NCBI GenBank assembly: GCA_004352715.1 | Contig: SCFE01000104.1 | Span: forward strand, 1,085,014 to 1,149,013 | Direction: 5' to 3' | Length of the DNA: 64,000 nucleotides | Source: Hofstenia miamia | Taxonomy: Eukaryota > Xenacoelomorpha > Acoela | Shown here: positions 10,395-20,167 of the stretch, in pieces | How the letters are laid out: every line of letters begins with the position of its first letter | Position numbering within the stretch: position 1 is the first letter of the stretch | Notes under the pieces: generated by a model | The model's input: only the letters and a program-made list of their open reading frames with translations | Databases searched by the model: none | Told to the model about the DNA's origin: nothing | Translations under genes and position numbers: made by a program

Positions 10395-13300
10395 CTTACA
10401 TGGCATAAATAAAAAAGATGGTTACTAGGTTGCTAACCAATTTGAAAATAAAAAATAAATAATGAACAATAGATTTTTTAGGCAAAATCAAAGTTGTACA
10501 TTTTTGAAGCTGGTTTTTATGTCCCACACAACACACTGTGCTGTATAGTCAACAAAGTTTCTACACAACCCCTATTATAAATATAATATAGCTACTTAAA
10601 ATTGACAAAATTTTCGCCAGAATTTAATATTAGTAGCTGGTGTAAATATAAGTTAAGGCAAGCTAACTACCTTGCTGAAGTAAATTTCGCTTCCTATGGT
10701 AAATCTTCATTAATTGGAAAGCCTTTGCTGAAATAGTTAAATGCGCTTCACCATAAATTTTAAAGTCTTTGTTGCATGACAGAAATTACAGGAATTTTTG
10801 CATCGTCTGCAACACACTTCTCGAATTCGTCTACGGTAATGTTGATTACCACACCCGCATGATGTCCAGATTCTAACCATAATAACAGGGCAATGTGTTT
10901 TTGTAACATTAAAAGATCCCATTTGGCAACGGATTCATCATTTCTAAATGAAGCGATTACTTGATAATAATGATAAGAATGTTTCAATTTTGAACAGCCA
11001 AAGAATATTTGAATATTTTCATGGTTCTAGGAAAATGTCTTGAAGTCAAAAGCTTGTATAGATATCCACAATCTCAAATCACCACCAGTTAGGGAGTGTC
11101 TCTTTCTTCGCCTTCTTCACCACCACCTCTTATATTGTGTTATATCGTCGTCTAAACAACATATACATTAATCATAATAGTATATACGTAGTATAACAAT
11201 GAAGTTATTTATTGAAAATTACCCATTGGAATGGTTTTCGTGGCATAAAATGCCACGTATACTTCTTTATTTATAGTAACTACTTTGACATGCGAATTGG
11301 GATTCTTCTTTTCTTCATTTATGTAAGACGCGATTCCATTTGCAATCGATCCATCAATCCTAAGAAATTCATCTCAAACATTTCAGCAATGCATGAAATT
11401 TTTCTTTTAAATTAATGCTTACTATTTATTAATTTTTTAAATATTTTTCATAAATACGGGAAGAAAATAAAATAATTTACTAAATTTTGAATTTTCTTCA
11501 AAATTAATAGTAATTCGTGCAATAGATATGTACTTTATTGGTTTTTTTTGAAAAATGGTTCCACTGAGAACCAATTTCATAAATGTAGGCATTTTCATAA
11601 GACCTAGGATCTCTGGTACCCCAGTGAGTGTTTTTGACCTCTATAGATTGCCAGAAGACTTCCAGCTTCAATACTTTCTTTTGCGAAAACTCCATTTCTT
11701 AATTATNNNNNNNNNNNNNNNNNNNNNTGAAAAATGGTTCCACTGAGAACCAATTTCATAAATGTAGGCATTTTCATAAGACCTAGGATCTCTGGTACCC
11801 CAGTGAGTGTTTTTGACCTCTATAGATTGCCAGAAGACTTCCAGCTTCAATACGTTCTCTTGCGAAAACTCCATTTCTTAATTATTAATATAAAAATATT
11901 CTAACCAGAAAATTCTTACCTTTAATTTCATTTATATAGTGCTTTTCTAAAAAATCGACATGTTTTTCAAGATAAATATTTTCTTAAGGAATCTTCTTCC
12001 GTTTCATGTTATCAATTAATTGTGAAGCGTCACGCAGAAACAATTATATTGATTGTTACGTAACAATATTTAGCCAATTAAAGTGCTTGAATGTGTACAA
12101 AATATTACTGTCTAAATTCTGCATAGTAAGCCATCATTGGTTTGCAACACTGTAATTGGGACTTGTATTACTTTTTTGTAAGGTTGGATATCTGAGAAAA
12201 CACATAATTAATATTTTCATATTTACTGCCAGTTTTGTGTGATGGTTACCAATGTTACCTGATTTATAATAGGAACTTTTTCTTATTATATATTGATAAG
12301 AAAATATCATACAAATAATACTAAATGACAAAAGAGTGATTGCAAGCAAATATTAGAACACATTCATATAAACACCAATATTTTTCTTGAATTTTTTATT
12401 TGTTCTTTTTATGGCAAGTGAATGTCTAGCAACTATGGAATCTTCATTTGAATGTAAACTTATATATTTTACTGTAATTTTCAATTCTCAATTGAGCCCA
12501 TACACTTCTTTCCTTATTCACCGCCCCTGCATAATAAATAGATTCACTTGCTGTAGCATCCAAGTACATGTTAACATATATATGCAAAATACTTATTATA
12601 TAAAACAAATTAGGAATTTATTTATTTAATAGATCATGATATTTTGAGATATTTCTAAAATAGTTAAGAAATAATGTAAAGCTTGCAAACTTTGCATTTT
12701 GTGAAGCTATTTTGTCAAATTTGCTTGAAAATAATAGTTTGACGACTTTAGAATAGTAATAAAATTGTTGTATGCTTCAACAAAATTATTTGATAGATTT
12801 GAGACTGCTTTAATGAAAGTGGTTGCAAAACGACACAGGCATGTGCATGCATGTACATGTTATAGGTGAGAAACGTTGGACTTGGAATTTAAAAAGTTTC
12901 GTATAAAATCTAAATTTTCAATGAAAATTTGTTAATCTTTTCATCTAGTACTTTAGGCCACCATTACATTCTAGTACACATTTTCAACATCAGATTCAAG
13001 CTTGTTCACCAATAGATGGTTCCCAGTCTTACTTTTTTAAAAAATAAGCGTTTGTCAGTTTAAAATGGCACAAGGCTGGTTAGTATGCAAATATGAAAAA
13101 ATCACTAAAATATATATATATTACACCTATCTTGAAATAAAGGGAAATAAAGGGAAGTGTTCGAATTCAGCCTGAAATTATATTGTTTAGGCTAAATGCA
13201 TTCAAAACATTGTTTGTCATCAGTGTGTTGTCAAGCTTCTTAAAAGTTTGAGCCTGGGAGGGTAGCGGTTATAAATTCTTGGATCAAAATGCAAATTTAA

Positions 13301-13637
13301 GGAAGATTTTTAGGCAAAGCGTCTAAAATTATTTTTGCTTAAAAGTGAAAGCAGGAATTTACAAATTTTCAAATGTAAACATATTCTATACAGTTTTAGG
13401 CTTTCTTAAATTGATGTAACTTTGTTACCCCATACTGCGTTTAACTGAAATTTAAAAATTTTATTCATAAAAAATTATGTATTATGTATTCTTAATAGTA
13501 TAATTAACAATTTATCTATGTACATCAGAATTAAAAATGAATTTAAAATTATTTAAATCAAATATTACTAAGAAATTCGGAATTTACATTTGATAAAAAT
13601 CTAATCAATTCAATAAACTCACTATAAAAGGGGGGGG
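10395..13637. repeat. Copy 2 of the ~3-kb direct duplication, with internal partial duplication
   Basis: Near-identical to 7303-10366. A 157-base internal segment (about 11550-11706) is repeated at 11728-11885 on the other side of a 21-base N run. It differs by CTTTTG versus CTCTTG. The copy ends against another N run (13638-13693). The duplicates beside Ns point to unresolved assembly rather than biology. Confidence 0.95.
10732..10987 (-). pseudogene. Second copy of the tyrosine-recombinase-like fragment
   Basis: Identical translation to 7640-7895. It is present only because of the 3-kb duplication and has the same missing box I arginine and frameshift. Confidence 0.3.
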
Positions 13638-13693
13638 NNNNNNNNNNNNNNNNNNNNNNNNNNNNNNNNNNNNNNNNNNNNNNNNNNNNNNNN

Positions 13694-13720
13694 CCCCCCC
13701 TCCCCGCTTGCGGTGCCTGT
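13694..13720. mobile_element. Terminus of a hAT-like or related DNA transposon
   Basis: After the N run the sequence is poly-C, then CCCCGCTTGCGGTGCCTG. Its reverse complement begins CAGGCACCGCAAGCGGGG with a G tract, the style of hAT-type termini (CAG..GCG followed by G-rich subterminal DNA). The matching G tract lies at 13631-13637, across the gap. It abuts a (TA)n tract. Confidence 0.35.
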
Positions 13721-13739
13721 GATATATATATATATACAT

Positions 13740-14285
13740 ATACGTGCACTTTGTAATTCTAGTTTCATTCCCTAGTCCAAATTTCTTTGAAATCATTAAG
13801 GATAATTTAAGAATCTTTGATCAAAACCTGGCAAGAAATTTAAGGATTTTCAAAGAAACTTTAAAGAATTTCAAAGATTCTTAGGGAAACTTTAAAGAAT
13901 AATGAAGTATTCACCATTTTTACAGAAAATATTATCAGACAAATTTTAAACAGCAATGATACCTGGAAAGTTTTAAAGATAAATTAAAAAATATATTAAA
14001 AGTTCTGTAAACATATTCATTCGAAAATCTAAAAATTAAATGCAAATATTTGTTATTTATTAAATGTACAAAAGTTAATCAATTACTTTAATTGATCACA
14101 AGTGGGCATTGTGCAAAAATGAGCTTGACACTTTATCCCAACCTGAAAGAAACATTGATTTGCAAACAATGATGTAATCATGATTTGAGTGATATAAGCA
14201 GAATAGACAACATTTCTTGCTCTTTGAAAATAATCAATTCTAAAAGAAAGATATTAATCGCTGAATAGGAGTAATATTATGTTTC
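13740..14285. other. No gene; short local repeats
   Basis: Around 13800-13910, phrases such as CTTTAAAGAAT and CAAAGATTCTTA recur several times. The remainder is AT-rich with no recognisable feature. Confidence 0.4.
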
Positions 14286-14581
14286 TACTACTTAAAAATA
14301 CAATGCATTTAGATGAAGTCTTATCTTTCATCTTATAGAAAATTTTAGTGGCTTGTATGCTTCCATTATAATCATATAAATGTTAAATATTATATTAATA
14401 TAAAAAGATAAGAGAATCCCTCTATAACCTATGAATTCGCGACACCCAAGGATAAGGATGATGCTGGTTCGTTTTACTTAAACAGCACAGGACATATCAT
14501 CTGACTTGGAGAGAATGTCACACCTAGGTATTCAATATACATCAGGATTTCAGGGTTACATTTGGTTTAGAAAGCACACCT
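14286..14581. repeat. ~295-bp dispersed repeat, copy A
   Basis: From CTTAAAAATACAATGCATTT to AAAGCACACCTT this matches 53827-54122 at roughly 95% by eye, in the same orientation. It contains GAATTCGCGACACCCAAGG and a GGTTCG phrase that is weakly reminiscent of a pol III B box, but no clear A box or tail supports a SINE. It lies just outside the left (TA)n of E1. Confidence 0.85.
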
Positions 14582-14625
14582 TATCGCACACCAGTATACA
14601 TATATATATATATATATATATATAT

Positions 14626-14755
14626 CCCGCTTTGTACAAATTTTGTAATTATACATCCCGTTAAGTACAAAATTTATGATTATATTCCCGCTGTGTCCGC
14701 GATTTTTATACATCCCTCTTTGTACTCTGTAAAAAATTATATTTCCCTTTTTGTA
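14626..14755 (+). repeat. E1 left-end motif array (5 forward copies)
   Basis: Copies of CCCGCTTTGTA start at 14626, 14657 (CCCGTTAAGTA), 14687 (CCCGCTGTGTC), 14714 (CCCTCTTTGTA) and 14745 (CCCTTTTTGTA). The spacings are 31, 30, 27 and 31, close to three helical turns. The outermost copy abuts the (TA)n tract. They are likely recombinase binding sites. Confidence 0.85.
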
Positions 14756-14816
14756 CAGTATTTGAATATTAAAACAAAAATGAATACAAAATACAAAAAA
14801 ATATGTAAGTAAAAGT

Positions 14817-16751
14817 TTATGACTGAAGTATCTTGTCATACAGTTCAGTAAGATCTTTTATGCTTGTTTGGAGGTATTCACCAGACATTGTCTCGCGGGT
14901 ATGTCCTGTTTGATTGAGATGCGCGGTTTTCATTTCTTCACTGACATCTTCATCCTGGAAAATTATTTTAGCCATAAATTTTCTTACCGAATTAGCATTG
15001 AATTTTATGTGAGAAATTTTGGGAAAGTACGTATTTACCATCTTTTCAATCTGTGCAGGAATCGTCGTACAAATATTCCCATTTTTGTTGCCAAACACTA
15101 AATCGATTTCTGTTTTGAACTTATTTTTAAAGCATTGTCTTAAAGCTTCCACATAATCCAACTGCTTATCAGTGAGTGTTATTCTCACGGGATATTTGTA
15201 ACCAGTCTTGTGATTTACTTTTGTAATTGTCTCACCTTTCTTTAGTTTTGCTACTTCACTCCAAGAAAGTGATAAAATAGGGGCTGGTCTACAATTGAGT
15301 CGACTTTGGATTAGAAAAAAAATCATAGCTCGAAGTGACTCATGTGGAATATCTGCATTTCCGACTAAGTAGTTGTCCAATTTATTGGTGATTCCATTTA
15401 TAAGTGTCTTCATGTGTGACTGAGTAGGCATCTGTTGAAACCTATTTTCTTTTCTAATAATTTTCTCTCTTGCTGCAGATCGAGAAATGTTTGACCTGGC
15501 TTCTCTTATTGCAGCTTTAGCATCATCTGACTGAATTCTAAGTTTTTTAAAATATAACTTGACGTAATCTACGAAATTAGAAAGAATAGACAAACGGCTT
15601 AAAATTGTGCTATTCTTCAAATGCCTATCTTTTCTAAGGTTCTCCACAACTTCAAAAAGCTTCTCTGACTTGCGAAAACAGTTAGTTGCAGAAAGACAGT
15701 TTATCAAAAACGACTGAATGCTTTTCCCTATGATATTATTTACAGATTGAGTTGTTCCTCCTCGTGAAGATAATTTCCTTTTTTGTGAAATAGAGAACTC
15801 TTCAACTGCTTGTGAATATTCACGTGGGGCATTTTTTTGTGAGTCCATTGCTTTCTGAAACCATCGAGGCATTGTTGATAATGATAAACAATTTTTAAAA
15901 ACAGTTAAATCATCACGTGAAACAGTACAATTACGAAGGTGTCGCCGATCATTAGCAAAAAGTCGCTTGCATTGGCAACAATAGTACACTTTTTTAAGAG
16001 GTAGTGATCTGTGAAAGTCTATCCAAAGAATTCGAGTTTCTTTGCTTATATCACCATGTCGTCTATTAATGTGGTGTCTCATATCAACCACTTCTTTTTG
16101 ACATTTAAGGCATACTTTTCTTTTATTGTGTTGAATGGGTCTCCTTCGTGTAGTTTTTGATTTATTTTGGGTCCTATTGACTGAACTGAGCAATCTTTCT
16201 TTGCGATTTTGAAGCTTTTGCTTGAATATAAGAATCCGCAACTTCTCTCTTGCTGTTAATTTCTGTGAGGAATTGTTTACATTCATTTCATTACGAAAGT
16301 TAGATGAGATATCTTCATTCTAAATATAGTATTTTAGATGAGGACATTACATTTATCAAATAAATATAGTAAATTAGTTATTTATAGAGATAATCATGTA
16401 CATGTACTTATAATTTAAGAAGAAGATGTATACATGCATACGTTCATATACATGTAAAATAATCCCAAACTTCAATTTATGGTTTTCTTACAGTTATTAT
16501 TAATAGATTGGCTAATACAAATAGACTGCCATTTCTAGATTGTTCACACTACTTGAAAAATTTGTACTACATGTTAAGAAAATATTGCATTAGCAATTTA
16601 TCTGAAATTAATATAAGTATTATTGTAAGTTCATTTAATTATATTATATTTACATGAGTGAAACATCATATGCAATTTCTAAAAAAGTACTTACATTTTC
16701 TGAATTTTTTCTTCGTAGCGCCAATTGTAGACAACGAAAGCCTCTTGACAT
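14817..16751 (-). CDS. Zinc-finger tyrosine recombinase (transposase of E1), two exons
   Basis: Exon 1 runs from the ATG at 16751 to 16695 (19 codons) with a perfect GTAAGT donor. Exon 2 starts at 16319 after TATATTTAG and runs to the stop at 14817; both joins are phase 0, giving 519 residues. Numbering from the internal Met at 16286: zinc finger 1 is C59-C62-H72-H77, and zinc finger 2 is C103-C106-H116-C120. The C-terminal core has R333 (NCRPAPILSL), K360 (NHKTGY), R435 (NSVRKF), H462 (TGHTRET) and Y471 (GEYL), i.e. every catalytic residue of a tyrosine recombinase. It would cleave DNA through a 3'-phosphotyrosine and integrate a circular intermediate. The N-terminal fingers probably bind the 11-bp motifs. 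No disruption is seen, so it may be active. The E2 gene at 50638-52332 is a diverged homologue. Confidence 0.8.
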
Positions 16752-16939
16752 TGTTGAATATGAATTAATGAAGCAAATGTTTATTTGCACAAAATAACCG
16801 CAGATTATTGGTTATGCTGATAATGATATGAGTCAATTAGTGATAACGAGCTAATTAGTTAACCACACAAATCAGTGTGAGTGAATTGCTTATTGATGCG
16901 TTTAAAACATCATTTTGAAAGCTACTTCAGCGCAACTAA

Positions 16940-17193
16940 TACAAAGAGGGAAATATAAATATGAACATGGACAAAGCGGGATTATAAAATAATGTGAAAA
17001 ATTTTTTAAAAAAATCAAAAGCGACTTCTTTTTTCATTGTTTAATTTTAAATTGGTCTTTATTTACAATTAACTTATTATGTTTTGATTAAATTGAAATT
17101 TATAAAAGTTAAACAGATTCCCGCTTTGTACAATAGAAAATCTGCCATTATTCCCGCTTTGTCCGACATTTCATCAATTTCCATAGTACAAAG

Positions 17194-17197
<4 letters not shown>
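16940..17197. repeat. E1 right-end motif array (R-R-F-F-R)
   Basis: Reverse copies (TACAAAGAGGG type) start at 16940 and 16970, forward copies (CCCGCTTTGTA) at 17120 and 17153, and a final reverse copy at 17187 beside the (TA)n tract. Start-to-start spacings are 30, 150, 33 and 34, identical to those in E2. Confidence 0.85.
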
Positions 17198-17237
<40 letters not shown>

Positions 17238-17259
17238 ATATATAAATATATATATATAT

Positions 17260-17515
17260 GCGGGTTCTAGATACTATGGGATTTATATCCACCGCCCACA
17301 CTTTCCGATTTTTTGATAGAATGAATAATTAATTTTATCCAAAATTTTTTCCATTGGAATAGGGGTCTAATTTATTATGTATGAGTTTCAGGTTCTTCAA
17401 AAAAAAATTTTTTGACCCGTATCCAGCACCCTCCGCCATAGTATCTAGCACCCGTATAGATTTTTTTGTATTCAGCGTCTTGTAGATATTTTGAAATTTT
17501 GTATTCAAAGCCCGT
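17260..17515. mobile_element. E4: ~255-bp candidate non-autonomous element between (TA)n tracts
   Basis: It is bounded by (TA)n at about 17199-17259 and 17518-17532. The left end has CGGGTTCTAGATACTATGGG. The right end has reverse copies of the same phrase: GTATCCAGCACCC (17419), GTATCTAGCACCCG (17441), GTATTCAGCG (17468) and GTATTCAAAGCCC (17501), spaced 22, 27 and 33. The design (motif arrays just inside TA tracts) matches E1/E2 but the motif differs. There is no coding capacity. Confidence 0.5.
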
Positions 17516-17532
17516 AATGTATATATATATAT

Positions 17533-18558
17533 GGACTTTTGCCATTTTTAAATTATGGAAATATAATTATAATTAGTATTTTGATATATAATGATTTTTT
17601 AACAGAAGCAACAAATTTGAAAAAAAGTTAGCATGATCCGCAGCCTTGCGCTTTGTACACAAAATACAGGCATACTTGCGCGCTGTACAAACACATTCTT
17701 ATCAAAAACATTTATTTCAACAATCAACAATTATGCTAGAAATTATAACTTGAAAAACGGCTTGACTTACTTTAGCAATGAATTTTTACACCAGCTCGGC
17801 TAGGGCTGGCTGGTTACTACTTAGTAGTAACTATACTTACTTTACTAGTAATTTAATTTGAGTTTAGTACGGCAGGTTACGGGAATTAGTGGTAACAACT
17901 CAGTGGCTGGTGAGGCCGAGTGGCAGGGTCATAATGTAGTGTCAGTCATACAAATAACATTGTATTACATCTTCGTTCTTGCAAGCATTAATGCAGTCAT
18001 ACAACCAATTAACTACTAACTGGCCGCAGTTGATAGACAAATCTCCCAATAATTATGCGTAATGCAGGACATTAGAGTGTTTTAACAGGATACTAGTAGT
18101 ATACTGGTGAGTTGCTAGCTTAGTAAGTTACCAATAACAATTTTCATGGATACTGCCATTTGTGAACGCTGTGTCTTCTAAATAAGCAGTATGTATCAAT
18201 TGCAATTCATAAATATTTGCAACGTTATAAATATTATGTACTACAAATACATAACTAGCTAAGTAGATGCGATTTAATATATTCCCGCGCCCATTAATAG
18301 TGATTACTTTGCTTGGTGCAAGGAGTAACTACAGCAAAATAAAAATTCGCGATTAAAACTAAGCACGTAAAATGTCACATTTTTTCTAAATAGACCTTTT
18401 CAAATGCGTCATTTCCAAACTGTATATTTAGGTGTGCGTGTATTTTTTGAAGATTATAAAAGAATCTTTTAAAAGTGTGCAAAGCGGAAGTATGCGTGCA
18501 AATTTTGTTATATAGAAACTTCAATAATTTTTTTTAATAAACAATATGTGAATTTTCA

Positions 18559-18562
<4 letters not shown>
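17533..18562. mobile_element. E3: ~1-kb candidate non-autonomous element between (TA)n tracts
   Basis: The left side has TTGCGCTTTGTACA at 17646 and TTGCGCGCTGTACA at 17676, exactly 30 apart as in E1. The right side has inverted phrases TGTGCAAAGCGGAA (18477) and GCGTGCAAA (about 18494). (TA)n tracts flank it at about 17518 and 18563. Its GCTTTGTA core is shared with E1. The interior (17780-18150) has repeated GGCTGG and TTACTACTTAGTAGTAA phrases and no gene. It probably lies in or near the NUP50 transcription unit. The exact outer ends are uncertain. Confidence 0.4.
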
Positions 18563-18602
<40 letters not shown>

Positions 18603-18650
18603 ATGCAATGCTTCAACTCTGTATGGGTGCGAAATTACAAGTAAATAAAA
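18563..18650 (+). repeat. Inverted repeat arm A: (TA)n plus ~45-bp unique end
   Basis: (TA)n followed by TGCTTCAACTCTGTAT, GTGCGAAATTACAAG and TAAATAA. The reverse complement occurs at 21071-21151 with few differences. The two arms flank the NUP50 5' exons and HGH1. Confidence 0.7.
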
Positions 18651-18765
18651 ATTTTTTGATAATTAATTAGGTAATCATACAGTTGAAAAATTATTGGCTA
18701 TTGCTAATCTATATTGTAAATTAATCTATTGAACAGTTTTTGTGTAATAAAAAATTCACATACAC

Positions 18766-18925
18766 TCTTGTGCTCAATAATGCTGCATCAGCTTTAGCAA
18801 AATCACCAGGACTTAAAACGGGCTAAAAAAAATTTTATGCACTTTAATAAAAGAATGTAAACCTCTGATTCATCTTCTTGATCCCAATTCAATATAGATA
18901 GTTGATTGCCAGCTGATCTCTTCAT
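18766..18925 (-). CDS. NUP50: NUP50 nucleoporin, first two coding exons (partial gene)
   Basis: Exon 1 (18925-18863, 21 codons) begins MKRSAGNQLSILNWDQEDES, matching the N-terminal hallmark of NUP50 (K-R, a spaced Leu, then NWDxED). This segment binds importin-alpha in the known family. A GTTTAC donor follows. Exon 2 (18822-18766) follows a T-rich TTTTTTTTAG acceptor and reads PVLSPGDFAKADAALLSTR, ending at a GTGTATGT donor; both junctions are phase 0. The remaining exons (FG repeats, Ran-binding domain) were not found; downstream in the gene's direction lie E3, E4 and E1, so they are either beyond these insertions or in unresolved sequence. NUP50 acts at the nuclear pore basket in import-complex recycling. 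Identification rests mainly on the short N-terminal motif. Confidence 0.7.
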
Positions 18926-19022
18926 TCTGAAAAAAAACAAACAATGATGTAAAGCGAACAAGCATGACAATTGAATGAATTGTTTTCAAGAATTGTTAAC
19001 ATCAAAACTAATATAATTTATT
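18926..19022 (-). promoter_or_regulatory. HGH1-NUP50 intercistronic region: poly(A) signal and 3' splice acceptor at start codon
   Basis: HGH1 stops at 19118. AATAAA lies at 19022-19017 on the minus strand, and a polypyrimidine tract plus TCAG (CAG at 18929-18927) immediately precedes AATG of NUP50. About 90 bases separate the signal from the acceptor and about 190 the two coding regions. This is the layout of an operon resolved by spliced-leader trans-splicing. An ordinary 5'-UTR intron acceptor is the alternative. Confidence 0.5.
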
Positions 19023-19117
19023 TAGAAAAATGTAAACGTAAATCAAAGAAAACACTTCTAAGCAATTTCTGTTTTTAAAGAAATGAAAAATAGCACAATA
19101 TAAATATTGATTTAAAA

Positions 19118-20167
19118 TTAACAAGGAATTTCACTTGAAAATGAATTTTCTTCATCATACTTTTTGAATTCAGCTTCCAATTCAGAAGGTATTGCCACAT
19201 CACTTAGATTGCCCTCAATGTGATCTCCTATCAAAATTTGAACAACTTTATGAAGTTCATACAAAACGCTTTTCTCATTTTCCTCTTTTTCCAGTTCCCG
19301 CAAAATTAGATAGGTTCCGCAATCAGAAACACATTTTCTACCTAATTCTGTCGTACATAACTTGTGTAATGACTGTAGCAAGGTCAGCCTAATTTCTGCT
19401 GAAACTTCTCTTTTCTTGTTAGAGGGAAGATATTGTAAATCTATTGGAAGTTTATCGTTTTCGTCGTCTGAATATTCTTCAGGACCAGCCAGTGGCATTA
19501 AAACTTTGGAAATTAAATCAATGTTTGATTTAAAAATGATGTCATGTAATGAAATGTGAAATACAGAGTTTTTTATTAAAAGACTAGCACCTTTCCGACA
19601 AACAAGACTTTTATGTCCAAGAAAAGCTATCAATCGATTAAAAATAGAGCAATTGTCTTTAAACAGAAATTCAGTAAATGAAAAGTTAACACTCATATTG
19701 GAAAATACAAGTGATAAATATTCGCACGAAGTGTCATTTGAACAGTATCGATTAACTAATGCAAATAAACTTTGTTTAGCGGCATTAAGAATACTATTCA
19801 CACTTAACGAAAATCGGGTTAAATTGGTTAACAATTTGCACGATAGATCAGTGGTGGTTTCTTTAGATAAAATCCTATTTAATATGCTGCAAATAAAACT
19901 TGTATCTTCAATCATTGTTTCACAAAGTGATGGTATTTCAGCGCAATTAATTAACGTAGAAAGAAGCAAACTATCGTAAACATCATTGAAAGGTTGATGA
20001 GCCAATGCAATTAAAGAGGTAATTAATTTAGTATTACATACAAAAACGTTTAAGCCTTGATGACTGCCCGATAATCCAAGTAAATATTCCAAAGCTGTTT
20101 TTTTTACCGTCAAATTACTCTCTGATATTAGATGACATAATTCAACTACAGTTTCGTTGTCAACCAT
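19118..20167 (-). CDS. HGH1: HGH1 homologue (FAM203 family), elongation factor 2 chaperone
   Basis: A single-exon frame of 349 codons from the ATG at 20167; the frame also extends four codons further to a TTG, which is not a plausible start. The protein is all-helical in character with armadillo-like repeats throughout. The family signature is near the C-terminus: MPLAGPEEYSDDENDKLP, then IDLQYLPSNKKRE, then RLTLLQSLHKLCTTELGR and CGTYLILRELEKEE. Human HGH1 is about 390 residues, so the length fits. The yeast protein helps fold eEF2 with the TRiC chaperonin in the cytosol. No disruptions are present. NUP50 begins about 190 bases downstream on the same strand, which suggests co-transcription. 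Confidence 0.92.
   Translation of the reverse strand: MVDNETVVELCHLISESNLTVKKTALEYLLGLSGSHQGLNVFVCNTKLITSLIALAHQPFNDVYDSLLLSTLINCAEIPSLCETMIEDTSFICSILNRILSKETTTDLSCKLLTNLTRFSLSVNSILNAAKQSLFALVNRYCSNDTSCEYLSLVFSNMSVNFSFTEFLFKDNCSIFNRLIAFLGHKSLVCRKGASLLIKNSVFHISLHDIIFKSNIDLISKVLMPLAGPEEYSDDENDKLPIDLQYLPSNKKREVSAEIRLTLLQSLHKLCTTELGRKCVSDCGTYLILRELEKEENEKSVLYELHKVVQILIGDHIEGNLSDVAIPSELEAEFKKYDEENSFSSEIPC

Larger units (their letters stand above)
14626..17197 (-). mobile_element. E1: tyrosine-recombinase (Crypton-like) transposon in a (TA)n microsatellite
   Basis: The element lies between a (TA)n tract at about 14595-14625 and another from about 17199 to 17260. It carries one intron-containing recombinase gene (14817-16751, minus) and arrays of the 11-bp motif CCCGCTTTGTA near both ends. 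There is no long terminal inverted repeat and no clear target duplication beyond TA, as expected for tyrosine-recombinase insertion. The length is about 2.57 kb. The family label is inferred from the recombinase; the combination of motif arrays and microsatellite location is not something I recognise from described Crypton groups. Confidence 0.75.

Noticed and set aside
14286-14581. tRNA-derived SINE
   Set aside because: A GGTTCG phrase is present but no A box at the right distance and no A-rich or simple-repeat tail.
19192-19979. Plus-strand frames inside HGH1
   Set aside because: They are shadows of the conserved minus-strand gene and have no family features.
18963-20167. HGH1 as cargo captured by a transposon between the inverted TA-linked repeats
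   Set aside because: The arms look like separate small insertions, and NUP50 extends beyond them; kept only as a low-interest observation.
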